From positions 248,001 through 312,000 of the forward strand of contig NZ_BAAADE010000003.1 of the NCBI RefSeq assembly GCF_039522165.1: a DNA stretch of 64,000 nt, given 5' to 3'. The stretch comes from Paenochrobactrum glaciei. Lineage in GTDB: Bacteria > Pseudomonadota > Alphaproteobacteria > Rhizobiales > Rhizobiaceae. Made by a program: the position numbers and the translations under genes. The notes below the pieces were generated by a model. It saw nothing but the letters and a program-made list of their open reading frames with translations, made no database searches and was not told the DNA's origin. Positions 7,550-16,355 of this stretch are shown piece after piece (the stretch's first letter is position 1; each line of letters starts with the position of its first letter).

Positions 7550-8044
7550 ATGAGTGAAAAAATCCTCGTCAGTGCCTGCTTGCTGGGGCAACCAGTACGC
7601 TATAATGGTAAGGCCAAGACATTGCACCATGCGCTGCTCGATCAATGGCAGTCAGAAGGCCGTGTTGTGTCTGTGTGCCCGGAGCTAAAGGGCGGCTTTA
7701 GTGTGCCGCGTTTGCCAGCTGAGATTGGGGCCGCGCAAACAGGCGAAGCTGTGCTTGCCGGAGAAGCGCAAGTTGTGGCACTGGATGGTGAGGATGTAAC
7801 TGCGCTTTTTGTTAAAGGTGCGCAGGCCGCGCTTGATATAGCAAAGGCACATCAATGCCGTTTTGCATTGTTGATTGATGGCAGCCCGTCTTGTGGCAGT
7901 GCTTTCATTTATGATGGTAGTTTTGGTAATCAAAAACATGTCGGCAATGGTGTAACCGCTGCCTTACTGCGCAAAAACGGCATTGAGGTTTTCGCAGATC
8001 ATGAGATTGAGCAATTGCAACAGCGATTGCAGAGTGTGGCTTGA
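7550..8044 (+). CDS. DUF523 family protein
   Basis: A 164-residue cytoplasmic protein recognised as DUF523 (YbbK-like) by its start (KILVSACLLGQPVRYNGK), CPELKGGFSVPRLPAEIG near residue 45, and IDGSPSCGSAFIYDG near residue 108. Conserved cysteines (SACLLG, VCPE, PSCG) are typical of the family and suggest metal or Fe-S binding, but no activity is established. The following acetyltransferase gene starts inside its stop codon, so translation is coupled. Confidence 0.87.
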   Translation: MSEKILVSACLLGQPVRYNGKAKTLHHALLDQWQSEGRVVSVCPELKGGFSVPRLPAEIGAAQTGEAVLAGEAQVVALDGEDVTALFVKGAQAALDIAKAHQCRFALLIDGSPSCGSAFIYDGSFGNQKHVGNGVTAALLRKNGIEVFADHEIEQLQQRLQSVA

Positions 8045-8568
8045 TAGCAGTGAAAAACAATCCTGATATCGTGATCCGTCGTGCACATCAGCGTGATGTG
8101 GCGGCGGTTGTGCAATTGTTTGATGATGCGATTGCCTGGTTTGTTCGTATCGGCAATGTCGGGCAATGGGGCAGCGAGCCGTGGTCTGCATCGCCACAAC
8201 GTATTGAGCGAATTGCCAGAGAATGTGCTTTGCCGGAAGCATGGGTGGCTGAAAAGAGCTCAATTGGTGTTTGTGGTGCGATGGTTTTGGGCGATGCCAT
8301 GCCTTATGTGCAGCCTGCATGCCAAGCAGAACTTTATGTGCGCATGCTGATCGCCTCGCGCGATAAAGAGGCGCGCGGGAGTGGACGAAAGCTTTTAGAA
8401 TTTGCCGATGAGCGTGCCAAGGCGGTTGGTGTGAACCAGTTGCGGGTGGATTGCTATGGCGGTGGCAGCGGTGATCTGGTACGCTTTTATGAAGCTTGCG
8501 GCTATCAGCCTGTGACAACATTTGATGTTGATGGCTGGCCGGGGCAATTATTGTCACGCGCAATATGA
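8041..8568 (+). CDS. GNAT-family N-acetyltransferase
   Basis: Up to 175 residues, starting at TTG 8041 (overlapping the DUF523 stop) or GTG 8050; neither has a strong ribosome-binding site, so coupling to the upstream gene is likely. The GNAT fold is shown by VIRRAHQRDVAAVVQLF at the N-terminus, ELYVRMLIASRDKEARGSG (acetyl-CoA loop, about residues 98-116) and the C-terminal VNQLRVDCYGGGSGDLVRFYEACGYQ. Such enzymes transfer acetyl from acetyl-CoA to an amine. The substrate is unknown. Confidence 0.85.
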   Translation: MIAVKNNPDIVIRRAHQRDVAAVVQLFDDAIAWFVRIGNVGQWGSEPWSASPQRIERIARECALPEAWVAEKSSIGVCGAMVLGDAMPYVQPACQAELYVRMLIASRDKEARGSGRKLLEFADERAKAVGVNQLRVDCYGGGSGDLVRFYEACGYQPVTTFDVDGWPGQLLSRAI

Positions 8569-8573
8569 GAAAA

Positions 8574-8605
8574 CCTTATCGCGGCCGATGAGAGCCGCGA
8601 TAAGG
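8574..8605. terminator. Bidirectional terminator
   Basis: CCTTATCGCGGC (8574-8585) pairs with GCCGCGATAAGG (8594-8605) over an 8-base loop, between the convergent GNAT gene and kynU. Confidence 0.8.
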
Positions 8606-8617
8606 CATATTTTATGA

Positions 8618-9865
8618 TCAGGTTACAGCGTTTTTCGCGGCAAAGCGCGGCTCTTTCCAACGCTCGGTGCTCAGCACATCGCGTAGCACTTCAACCGCAT
8701 TCCAGACATTTTCAAAGCTGATATAAAGCGGCGTGAAACCGAAACGCAAAACATCCGGCGCACGGAAATCACCAACAACACCATCGGCAATCAGCGCTTG
8801 CATGACTTCATAAGCATGCGGATGCGTGAAGCCCACTTGCGAGCCACGTTCTTCATGCTTGCGCGGGGTGATGAGCTGCAGGTCAAAATCTTTACAGCGC
8901 TCTTCCACCAAATTGATGAAAAGATCGGTCAGCGCGAGGCTTTTGCTGCGCAAATCCGCCATGCTGACGCCTTGCCATGCTTCCAATGCACCATTGAGCG
9001 TTTGCATGGAAAGAATTGGCTGTGTACCGCAGAGAAAACGGGCAATGGCTGGCGCTGCTTCATATTGCTGCTCAAAGGCAAAGGGGCGTGCATGTCCCCA
9101 CCAACCGGAAAGCGGCTGGCGCGCTTGTGCCTGATGGCGTTTGGCAACATAGATGAAAGCAGGTGCGCCGGGGCCGCCATTGATATATTTATAGGTGCAG
9201 CCAACGGCAAAATCGGCATTGCAATCATCAAGCTGAACATCCAGTGCACCGGCACTGTGGCACAAGTCCCAGACGACCAGTGCGCCTGCGGCCTGAATGC
9301 GGGCAGTCATTGCCTTCATATGATGCAGATAGCCGCTGCGATAATTGACATGGTTTAACAAGACCACGCCGACATCGGGAGAAAGCAGCTCTTCGATTGT
9401 ATCGCCGTCAACACCTTGCAATTTCAGGCTCAGCTGTGGCTGGCTGGCGACAAAACCTTCCGCGATATAAAGATCGGTCGGGAAGCTTGCGCCTTCTGCG
9501 ACAATCACTTTACGATCTGGACGCAGGCTTGCAGCAGCGCTTAAAGCCTTGAAAATATTAATCGAAGTGCTGTCGCAAACTGCGATTTGTCCCTTGGCGG
9601 CACCTGTGAGTGCACCGACCTGATCGCCAAGTTTCAAAGGCAGATCAAACCAACCGGCACTGTTCCAGCTGCGGATGAGGTCTTGTCCCCATTCAGCATG
9701 TGCCGCACGTTCAAGTGCGGCAAGAGCTGATTTAGGCGCAGGCCCCAAGGAGTTTCCATCCAGATAAATCATGTTTTCCGGAATGGTAAAGCGCTCGCGA
9801 AATTGACGCAAACCATCATGGGCGTCCCGATTTCGTATCACTTCCAGTGTTATATCTTGCGACAT
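8618..9865 (-). CDS. kynU: Kynureninase
   Basis: A 415-residue PLP enzyme of the normal KynU length. Early sequence ENMIYLDGNSLGPAPKSA and the PLP-lysine region VGCTYKYINGGPGAPAFIYV (about residues 218-237) are characteristic. It hydrolyses kynurenine to anthranilate and alanine in the cytoplasm. It is the last gene of a unit with an MHS transporter and an M20 amidohydrolase; the two earlier pathway steps (kynA and formamidase) are encoded about 34 kb away in this window. The unit lies behind a MarR-type palindrome at 12458-12484. Confidence 0.95.
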   Translation of the reverse strand: MSQDITLEVIRNRDAHDGLRQFRERFTIPENMIYLDGNSLGPAPKSALAALERAAHAEWGQDLIRSWNSAGWFDLPLKLGDQVGALTGAAKGQIAVCDSTSINIFKALSAAASLRPDRKVIVAEGASFPTDLYIAEGFVASQPQLSLKLQGVDGDTIEELLSPDVGVVLLNHVNYRSGYLHHMKAMTARIQAAGALVVWDLCHSAGALDVQLDDCNADFAVGCTYKYINGGPGAPAFIYVAKRHQAQARQPLSGWWGHARPFAFEQQYEAAPAIARFLCGTQPILSMQTLNGALEAWQGVSMADLRSKSLALTDLFINLVEERCKDFDLQLITPRKHEERGSQVGFTHPHAYEVMQALIADGVVGDFRAPDVLRFGFTPLYISFENVWNAVEVLRDVLSTERWKEPRFAAKNAVT

Positions 9866-9886
9866 AAGCTGTCTCCTGTTTTCAAA

Positions 9887-11179
9887 TTAACGCAAACCGA
9901 GGCGGCGGATATAGATGACGGTAATAAAGCTCAAAGCACTGCCGAAGGCCAGATAAATTGCCGGAGCCAGATTGGAGCCGGTGGCATTGATCATCCATGC
10001 AATAATAAATGGTGCAAAGCCGCCAAAAATAGTCACGGCAAAGCTGTAGCTCATTGAAAGACCGGCACCGCGCGAACGGGTCGGGAAGAGCTCGGACATC
10101 AGTGCTGCAAGCGGCCCCGAATAGCCGGTGAGTGCAAAGGCCAAAGCGCCAAGCAGAATATGGAAAGCCAAGATCGACACATGGCTGTCGAGATAGGCAA
10201 AGCCTGGAATAATACCAACAGCAATGATCAGCGAAGCGGCAAGCATGGTTGGGGTGCGGCCGATACGGTCGGAAAGAGCACCAAAAATTGGTGTCATAAG
10301 CAGCTGGATACAACCCATCAGCAATGTGCCGGTGAAACCGTAAACGGGTTCAAGATGCAATTGACGCACGGCATAAGATGGCAGGAACAAGAGCGTGTAA
10401 GAGGTCACGGTCAGCAAGATAACCAGACCGAAGGAAAGCAGAAGCTTTTGACGTTCTGCCACAACTGTCTGGCCAAGGCTGCTGGTGTCGCCTTTTTTGG
10501 CAACAGCGGTAAATTCTTCCGATTCATGCATCTGACGGCGGATATAAATCGCAACAGGGCCAATCAGCAGACCGAAGAAAAACGGCAATCTCCAGCCCCA
10601 GCTTTCCAGCTGTTCCGGTGTCAGGCCACTGTTTAAATAGACGCCGAAAGCCGATGCAAGCAAGGTGACAAGACCCTGCGAGGCAAACTGCCAGCTGGCA
10701 TAAAAGCCACGTTTTTTTGGGTTGAGTTCGGCCAGAAATGCTGTTGCCGAACCAAATTCACCACCGGCAGAAAAACCTTGTGCAAGCCGAGCCAGCACCA
10801 CCATAATGGAGCCGAAAACACCCGCTTGTGTAAAGGTTGGTGCCACTGCGATGGCAAATGTGCCGAGCATCATCATCCAGATGGAAAGCGACAGCGCTTT
10901 TTTACGCCCTACACGGTCGGCATATGCGCCAAGCACCACAGCGCCCAGCGGGCGCATGACAAAAGCCACGCCAAAGGTGGCAAAGGTGAGCATCAGTGAA
11001 TAAAATTCATTGACGGCCGGAAAAAACAGCTTCGCAATGGTGGCTGCCAAAAAGCCGTAAACGGCTAGATCAAACCATTCGAGCGCATTACCGATCGAGA
11101 TGGCAACAATCATTTTTGCATTTTTTTTGCGCGGCGCCGGTTGTCCGGCATATGCGCCATCTTGTTGTGTCACTGCCAT
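9887..11179 (-). CDS. MFS transporter, metabolite:H+ symporter (MHS) family
   Basis: A 430-residue inner-membrane protein with about 12 helices. Family hallmarks are IGNALEWFDLAVYGF near residue 29, FVMRPLGAVVLGAYADRVGRKKAL near residue 74, and GEFGSATAFLAEL near residue 140, as in ProP, ShiA and other MHS symporters. It should import a carboxylated metabolite with protons. Its position between an M20 amidohydrolase gene and kynU suggests uptake of kynurenine, an acyl amino acid or a related compound; this is inference. kynU follows after about 20 bases, so the two are co-transcribed. Confidence 0.88.
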   Translation of the reverse strand: MAVTQQDGAYAGQPAPRKKNAKMIVAISIGNALEWFDLAVYGFLAATIAKLFFPAVNEFYSLMLTFATFGVAFVMRPLGAVVLGAYADRVGRKKALSLSIWMMMLGTFAIAVAPTFTQAGVFGSIMVVLARLAQGFSAGGEFGSATAFLAELNPKKRGFYASWQFASQGLVTLLASAFGVYLNSGLTPEQLESWGWRLPFFFGLLIGPVAIYIRRQMHESEEFTAVAKKGDTSSLGQTVVAERQKLLLSFGLVILLTVTSYTLLFLPSYAVRQLHLEPVYGFTGTLLMGCIQLLMTPIFGALSDRIGRTPTMLAASLIIAVGIIPGFAYLDSHVSILAFHILLGALAFALTGYSGPLAALMSELFPTRSRGAGLSMSYSFAVTIFGGFAPFIIAWMINATGSNLAPAIYLAFGSALSFITVIYIRRLGLR

Positions 11180-11233
11180 AGTTCAAGTCCCCCTTGTAGC
11201 AGGATTTTAAGCTTCATCCGTTCTTCGCGGCTT

Positions 11234-12442
11234 TCAGCTGTTTTCTTTTGTCATCTGTAATGCGAGCCGGGCGATTTGCGCATAAAGCGCCACACCTGCG
11301 GGTAAGATCTGATTGTTGAAATCATAATGCGGATGATGAAGGCCGTAATCTCCACCTTGGCCGAGCCAGAAATAACAACCCGGCACTTCCTGCAACATGA
11401 AGGAGAAATCTTCACTGGTCATGGCAGGGCGCAGGCCTGTTTCAGCGCTTGCCACTGCTAACCCTAAATCATTAGCAGCTTTGGCAACCAATTCGGCCGA
11501 GGCCATATTGCTGATGGTGGGCGGGTAATATTCCTGAATATTGACCTTTGCCTCAGCACCCCAGCTTTGCGCAATGCCTTTAATCAGCGCAGGCATTTCC
11601 GTTTCGATGATTTTTGCGGCAACCTCATCAAAAAGACGAATAGTGCCGTCAAAGCGCACTTCATCAGGAATAACATTATTGGCTTCACCGCCGGTAATGC
11701 GGGTGATCGAAAGCACTGCCGGATTAAATGGCGGCAAGCGGCGCGCCATGAATGATTGCATCTGATTGAGAATTTGCACAGCAATGTTGAGCTGATCTGT
11801 GCAGGCATAAGGGGTCGCACCATGCCCGCCTGTGCCGGTGACAGAGACTTCCACCGTGTAGCCACCAGCCATAATCGGGCCGTTTAAAACGCCCACTGTG
11901 CCAGCTGGTAGTTCAGGCCAGTTATGCAAAGAGAAAACCTGTTGCATCGGAAAACGGCTAAGCATCCCGTCTTCAATCATACGCTTGGCGCCTGCGCCAC
12001 CTTCTTCTGCGGGCTGGAAAATGAAACGGACTGTGCCGTCAAAGTCGCGATTTTCACTCAAATAAGCTGCAAGGCCGAGCAGAATAGTCATGTGCCCATC
12101 ATGGCCGCAAGCATGTTTGACACCCTGATTGCGTGAGCGATGGGCAAAATCATTCGGCTCGGTAATAGGAAGTGCATCAAGCTCGGTGCGGAAGCCAACA
12201 ATGGTGCCGTCTTCACCGGATTTTGTTGCAGTACCGCGCAGCGTTGCCACAATGCCGGTGCCGCCGATACCGCTTTCAAACGGAATATCGAGCGCCTTTA
12301 AGGCATCCATGACAAAAGCGGCGGTTTCAGTTTCTTTATAGGCAAGCTCGGGATATTGGTGCAGGTGATGACGGATCGCTTCGAGCGATTGATTGCGGAT
12401 GTGAAGGCGCTCAAATGGCGCGAGACGATCTGAATTCTGCAT
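11234..12442 (-). CDS. M20-family amidohydrolase (hippurate hydrolase-like)
   Basis: A 402-residue peptidase-M20D protein. The metal-binding site KHACGHDGHM is near residue 108 with the Cys/His arrangement of the hippurate/IAA-amino-acid hydrolase group; EEGGAGAKRMIEDG supplies the catalytic Glu region, and ATPYACTDQL belongs to the lid domain. It probably hydrolyses an N-acyl amino acid. Start ATG 12442 has GGAG eight bases upstream. As first gene of a unit with a transporter and kynureninase, it may release an aromatic amino acid from a conjugate taken up by the transporter; the substrate is not determined by the sequence. Confidence 0.88.
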   Translation of the reverse strand: MQNSDRLAPFERLHIRNQSLEAIRHHLHQYPELAYKETETAAFVMDALKALDIPFESGIGGTGIVATLRGTATKSGEDGTIVGFRTELDALPITEPNDFAHRSRNQGVKHACGHDGHMTILLGLAAYLSENRDFDGTVRFIFQPAEEGGAGAKRMIEDGMLSRFPMQQVFSLHNWPELPAGTVGVLNGPIMAGGYTVEVSVTGTGGHGATPYACTDQLNIAVQILNQMQSFMARRLPPFNPAVLSITRITGGEANNVIPDEVRFDGTIRLFDEVAAKIIETEMPALIKGIAQSWGAEAKVNIQEYYPPTISNMASAELVAKAANDLGLAVASAETGLRPAMTSEDFSFMLQEVPGCYFWLGQGGDYGLHHPHYDFNNQILPAGVALYAQIARLALQMTKENS

Positions 12443-12457
12443 AAAATATCTCCCTTA

Positions 12458-12484
12458 AAATTACTTAACGCAGTTAAGTAATTT
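12458..12484. promoter_or_regulatory. MarR-type operator upstream of M20-MHS-kynU
   Basis: A perfect dyad with 12-base arms, AAATTACTTAAC (12458-12469) and GTTAAGTAATTT (12473-12484), separated by GCA. It lies between the stop of the MarR gene (12508) and the start of the M20 gene (12442). The size and symmetry suit a MarR dimer, most simply the product of the adjacent gene. Confidence 0.7.
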
Positions 12485-12507
12485 GTACAAGAGCGGGATT
12501 TCAATTT

Positions 12508-12966
12508 TTACTCAGTGTAACTTCCGACGTGGCGCAGCAGACGGAAAAGCTCTTTTTTCTCTGTTTCAGACAGACCATAGATAAGTTTACGGTCTTTTTC
12601 ATTACAGAGATCGTTCATCCGCTCGGCTTGTTCTAGGCCGCTTGGAGTAATCTGATATTGCGTGATGCGCTTATCATAATCCGGGCGACTTTGGGTGACA
12701 TAGCCTTTTTTACGCAATGCATTGACCAAACGCTGTGTTGCGGGCATTTCCACGCCAACGGCGGTGGTTATCTCCTGTAAAGAGCGGTTTGGATTATAAG
12801 CGATAATCATCAATGTGGTGATTTCAGCACGGGTAAACCCATTGGCAGATAAAACGGGCAGTACCTGACGATCAGAAGCGCGCGCAGCAATGCGCAACAA
12901 ATAGCCAAGAATTTCAGGCAGTTCGCCTAAATCCATTTCGGGGGCGGGTTTTTCTGGCCGTGTCAT
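12508..12966 (-). CDS. MarR-family regulator of the kynU unit
   Basis: A 152-residue winged-helix protein: SLQEITTAVGVEMPATQRLVNALRKKGYVTQSRPDYDKRITQYQ (about residues 80-123) is the DNA-binding part, with the DKR wing typical of MarR. A perfect palindrome sits immediately downstream, ahead of the M20 gene, so it likely controls the M20-MHS-kynU genes, perhaps in response to kynurenine or a conjugate. The EamA exporter gene is about 40 bases upstream on the same strand and may share a transcript. Confidence 0.88.
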   Translation of the reverse strand: MTRPEKPAPEMDLGELPEILGYLLRIAARASDRQVLPVLSANGFTRAEITTLMIIAYNPNRSLQEITTAVGVEMPATQRLVNALRKKGYVTQSRPDYDKRITQYQITPSGLEQAERMNDLCNEKDRKLIYGLSETEKKELFRLLRHVGSYTE

Positions 12967-13005
12967 TCAATCTGCTCTTGCTGTTTGCTTGCATCTTTAT
13001 GCAGC

Positions 13006-13863
13006 CTAACGGGTACTGATGATACTGGCAATGATAACCAGTGCAATGCCGGTTAATTGAACGAACGTGAGTGTTTGGCCTAAAATGATAAAGCCAATAG
13101 TGGCGCCAAGCGCTGGTTCAAGGCTCAATAAAATGCCAAAAGATGATGTTTTCATCCGTCGCAGAGCGAAAAATTCCAGTGCATAGGGCACAAGTGGCGA
13201 TAAGATTGCCAGCAAAGCGGCGATCAGGAAAATATCCGGCGTGAAGCCTGAATAAAGCTCCTGTGCACCTAGCGGCAGGGCGATCAAAGCTGTGAAAATC
13301 ATTGAAACTGCCAGACCTTCAAGGCCTTGAAATTTTTGTCCGGCATGTTTCATGAATATAATATAACCACCCCAGCCAAAAGCAGCACCAAAGGCAAAAA
13401 GCATGCCTTTCCAGTCATTTGCCCAGATATCGCCGCTGGCAGAAAGGCAGGCAACCCCAAAGGCTGCAATCAGCGGACAGATGAAACGCAAACGCCCGCT
13501 GCCATAAATTGTGGCTACCAATAAGGGGCCTAAAAATTCAATCGCGACAGCCATGCCAAGAGGTATGGTTTCAATGGCCGAGAAAAAGCACAGCGTCATG
13601 ATAGCCATGGTGACGCCGAGGCCGAAGGCTGCATACCATTGGCTGCGGTCATAACGCAGAAATGAAGGGCGCACGATAATCAGCAAAATAAGAGCGGCAA
13701 AAGACAAACGCACCAGACTGGTGCCAAAGACGCCCAATTGCGCCATCACGGGCTTGGAAAGTGCGGCTGCCAGCTGAATGCTGACCATTGCGGCAAGGCA
13801 AAAGCTAACCGGCACCAATATATGCCCGTGTCCGCCTGTTTGTTCATGCCGGATAGCGCTCAT
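13006..13863 (-). CDS. EamA/RhtA-type DMT exporter
   Basis: About 285 residues with ten hydrophobic helices in two EamA repeats. I use ATG 13863 because GAGG lies five bases upstream; an in-frame ATG at 13881 lacks this. It resembles RhtA (threonine/homoserine exporter): MAQLGVFGTSLVRLSFAAL, PLGMAVAIEFLGPLLVA, and SLEPALGATIGFIILGQTL. It probably exports amino acids or similar metabolites. It precedes the MarR gene and the kynU unit; a link to tryptophan metabolites is possible but unproven. Confidence 0.85.
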   Translation of the reverse strand: MSAIRHEQTGGHGHILVPVSFCLAAMVSIQLAAALSKPVMAQLGVFGTSLVRLSFAALILLIIVRPSFLRYDRSQWYAAFGLGVTMAIMTLCFFSAIETIPLGMAVAIEFLGPLLVATIYGSGRLRFICPLIAAFGVACLSASGDIWANDWKGMLFAFGAAFGWGGYIIFMKHAGQKFQGLEGLAVSMIFTALIALPLGAQELYSGFTPDIFLIAALLAILSPLVPYALEFFALRRMKTSSFGILLSLEPALGATIGFIILGQTLTFVQLTGIALVIIASIISTR

Positions 13864-13955
13864 GATAGCCTCAAAATGCAAAAGAAAAGTGATTTTAAAT
13901 CGGAAGAGAGCCTATCTTTAGGCTCTCATATCTGCGCTTACAAGGCACAAACTTG

Positions 13956-14762
13956 TTAGAAAAATTCATCTAGTCCGAGATGAAAACGCAAGTGATTTTG
14001 GTTAAGTGAAGCAAGGCCGTAAGCCGTCCATAAATGTGATTGCAGGCTTGCATCAAATTCACCGAGACAATCCCATAAAATAGCAAGATCCTGATAGCGA
14101 TCAGCGATACCGGCACGGCCAACATCAATGCAACCGATCACTTCAGTGCCAGATATCAAAATATTGTCGAGCGAAAAATCACCATGGGTGACGACAGGCT
14201 CATGCGCAAGCGGCAGGCAGCGTTGAATGTCATCCCAGACCTGTTGGGCGGTGGCGCCTTGATAGAGACCGCCGAAATCGTCGGTATCGACAAGCCCTGC
14301 CTCCAGTCGCTTACGGGCAAGGGCAAGGCGCATATGATGGCTGCTATTAAACGGGCAGTCATCAACAGGGATATTATGAAGCTTTGTTAGAAAACGCGTA
14401 CATGCCTCGACAATCAGCAGGTGATTTTCAGGGGCATCTTCCAGCATTTGATAGGCTGTACGCCCTGTCAATGCACGCGTCAGCAACCAGGCTTCATCGC
14501 CGGTTTTGGTAAAGCTGAGCACTTCAGGCACGTTGATATGCTGCTTAAGCCAGTCAAGCCGTACCATCTCGTCGGTTATATCACGGGCGGTGCTGCCATG
14601 CCCGTATTTTAGATAAAGATCACTTTTTCCAGCAGGTGCAACCAGCCTGAAAACCTTGCCGCCAGACATGCCGACAAGGTTTTCTTTCCAGCTATAGCCA
14701 TCAATAAGGCTTTGCATGGAAGCCGGAAGAGTGATGCTCTGCGTGTCTCTTTCGCGTGCCAT
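13956..14762 (-). CDS. APH(3')-type aminoglycoside phosphotransferase
   Basis: A 268-residue protein of APH(3') length. ATP-site lysine is probably Lys52 (LYLKYG); the catalytic loop VTHGDFSLDNIL has Asp195, and the metal site CIDVGRAGIADRYQDLAI has Asp213. The chain ends LDEFF, the C-terminal signature of APH(3') enzymes such as those of the kanamycin/neomycin resistance group. It phosphorylates an aminoglycoside 3'-hydroxyl in that family; activity here is inferred. It is clearly diverged from transposon-borne forms. The GNAT gene upstream ends four bases before its start region, so they are likely co-transcribed. Confidence 0.87.
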   Translation of the reverse strand: MARERDTQSITLPASMQSLIDGYSWKENLVGMSGGKVFRLVAPAGKSDLYLKYGHGSTARDITDEMVRLDWLKQHINVPEVLSFTKTGDEAWLLTRALTGRTAYQMLEDAPENHLLIVEACTRFLTKLHNIPVDDCPFNSSHHMRLALARKRLEAGLVDTDDFGGLYQGATAQQVWDDIQRCLPLAHEPVVTHGDFSLDNILISGTEVIGCIDVGRAGIADRYQDLAILWDCLGEFDASLQSHLWTAYGLASLNQNHLRFHLGLDEFF

Positions 14763-14765
14763 TGC

Positions 14766-15491
14766 TTATGCCGCTTTCTCTTCATTTGGTGCGGCGACGA
14801 AAATGTCCCATGTGCCAAATAGTTTGAAACCGGTAGCCTTGGCCAGTTGAACTGATGCAGCATTATCCAGCTGGCAGCGATATTGCGGCTCAAAACCAGC
14901 TTCTGCCGCATGGCGGCAAATGGCTTGCACCACCGCGCGTGCATAGCCTTTGCCTCTGAAATCCGGCAATGTCAAAACGCCCAAATCTGCTAGGTTTGAT
15001 TGGTTCCACGCATACATGCTGCTGGCACATACAAGCTCGTTATTTTCAAAGGCACCATAGACCAGCCAGTGATCGAGCTCCACATAAGCCGCATCAAGAT
15101 CTTCTTCACTTGCTTTTGCACAAAACTGATCAAAAATTGCGGCATCATCTGTTGTGAGTTGGCGCACATTCGTGGCCGGTTCTGCAAAGCCTGTGGCTTC
15201 ACCGTCGGCTAAATAAAACAGATTATCAGCACCATAAAGCTGCAAACCGTGTTCAGCCATTTTCTGGGTAAGAACGGTCTCCGATAACGGATGAATTGAT
15301 GTTAAATCAAGTAAGGCGGCAGTTTCTGGTTGCAGACTGATGAAGCTTTTACCGTCGACTTTTAAGAGTGCGCCTTTTTCATCTTCATCCAGCTCGGGAT
15401 TGATTTTTACCGACAAATCCGCATTGTCAAAAACATCTTCACCGGCTGTAAAAACACTGCGCCAGTAATCGTGAATAATTGCAGAGAACAT
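14766..15491 (-). CDS. GNAT-family N-acetyltransferase
   Basis: About 241 residues from ATG 15491 (MFSAIIHDYW); a TTG at 15530 would add 13 residues. The N-terminal half is family-specific and unrecognised; the C-terminal half is GNAT, with ELVCASSMYAWNQSNLADLGVLTLPDFRGKGYARAVVQA at about residues 160-198 (acetyl-CoA loop RGKGYA) and CQLDNAASVQLAKATGFKLFGTW near the end. It is coupled to the downstream APH(3')-like gene. Co-occurrence with an aminoglycoside kinase is suggestive, but the sequence does not identify it as an aminoglycoside acetyltransferase. Confidence 0.8.
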   Translation of the reverse strand: MFSAIIHDYWRSVFTAGEDVFDNADLSVKINPELDEDEKGALLKVDGKSFISLQPETAALLDLTSIHPLSETVLTQKMAEHGLQLYGADNLFYLADGEATGFAEPATNVRQLTTDDAAIFDQFCAKASEEDLDAAYVELDHWLVYGAFENNELVCASSMYAWNQSNLADLGVLTLPDFRGKGYARAVVQAICRHAAEAGFEPQYRCQLDNAASVQLAKATGFKLFGTWDIFVAAPNEEKAA

Positions 15492-15659
15492 CGGGTAATA
15501 TCTTTCAGGTGCGATAAAGATTGGGTGCAAATTTATGCATAATATGCTGGCTGTGCAGGCAATGTAGAGCTATTGTGCAGATTGCGTGCAGGCGCGTTGT
15601 ACAGCATTGACGCGATAGTCATTTCAGGATTTGAAGAACCGGAAAGGCATGTGACGGCA

Positions 15660-16355
15660 ATGAATAACGCACTCATTCTGATTATCGAAGACGAACCTGA
15701 AATCGCAGATATTTTGCGTCGCTATTTTGAGCGCGAGGGTTTTCGTACGGTCAGCGCTCATGATGGTGAAATCGGTTTGTCGCATCATCAGCGACTAAAG
15801 CCTGATCTGGTTGTGCTCGATATTAAATTGCCGCGTCAGGATGGTTATGAAGTGTTGGCTATTTTGCGCCAGCGCGGCAATACGCCGGTTATTATGGTGA
15901 CAGCGCTGGCTGAAGATCTCGACAAGCTGCAAGCTTTGCGTATCGGTGCTGATGATTATGTGGTGAAGCCGTTTAATCCGCTGGAAGTGGTGGCGCGCGC
16001 CAAAGCCGTGTTGCGTCGCACAAGCAACCACCGCAGTCGTATTTTACGCATTGGCGCTTTGTCGATTGACCCGGAAGCTTATAGCGCAACGGTTGACAAA
16101 CATGATGGCAGTAAAGCCGTTTTGGAACTCACACGCACGGAATTTCGTCTGCTTTCCCACATGGCGCAATCGCCTAACCGTGTGTTTGAACGCGGCGAGC
16201 TGATTGATGCCTGTCTGCCGGAAGGTGATGCCGTCGACAGAACTGTTGATAGTCATATCAGTAATTTGCGACGCAAGCTGAAAGAAGCGGGTGCGGACGG
16301 GTTACTCTCAGGTGTGCGTGGCGTCGGTTATCGTCTGGAAGATCGCCATGACTAA
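15660..16355 (+). CDS. OmpR-family response regulator (BaeR-like)
   Basis: About 231 residues from ATG 15660; GTG 15651 is an alternative start with a GGAAAGG upstream. Receiver domain: acidic pair EDE at residues 10-12, phospho-acceptor Asp54 in VVLDIKLP, Thr in VMVTAL and Lys in DDYVVKPFNP. The C-terminal winged helix includes LTRTEFRLLSHMAQSPNRVFERGELI and VDSHISNLRRKL. It overlaps the following sensor kinase gene (ATGACTAA), so they form a two-component system. BaeR-like features and the ABC exporter gene downstream suggest envelope or drug stress control; this is inference. Confidence 0.9.
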   Translation: MNNALILIIEDEPEIADILRRYFEREGFRTVSAHDGEIGLSHHQRLKPDLVVLDIKLPRQDGYEVLAILRQRGNTPVIMVTALAEDLDKLQALRIGADDYVVKPFNPLEVVARAKAVLRRTSNHRSRILRIGALSIDPEAYSATVDKHDGSKAVLELTRTEFRLLSHMAQSPNRVFERGELIDACLPEGDAVDRTVDSHISNLRRKLKEAGADGLLSGVRGVGYRLEDRHD

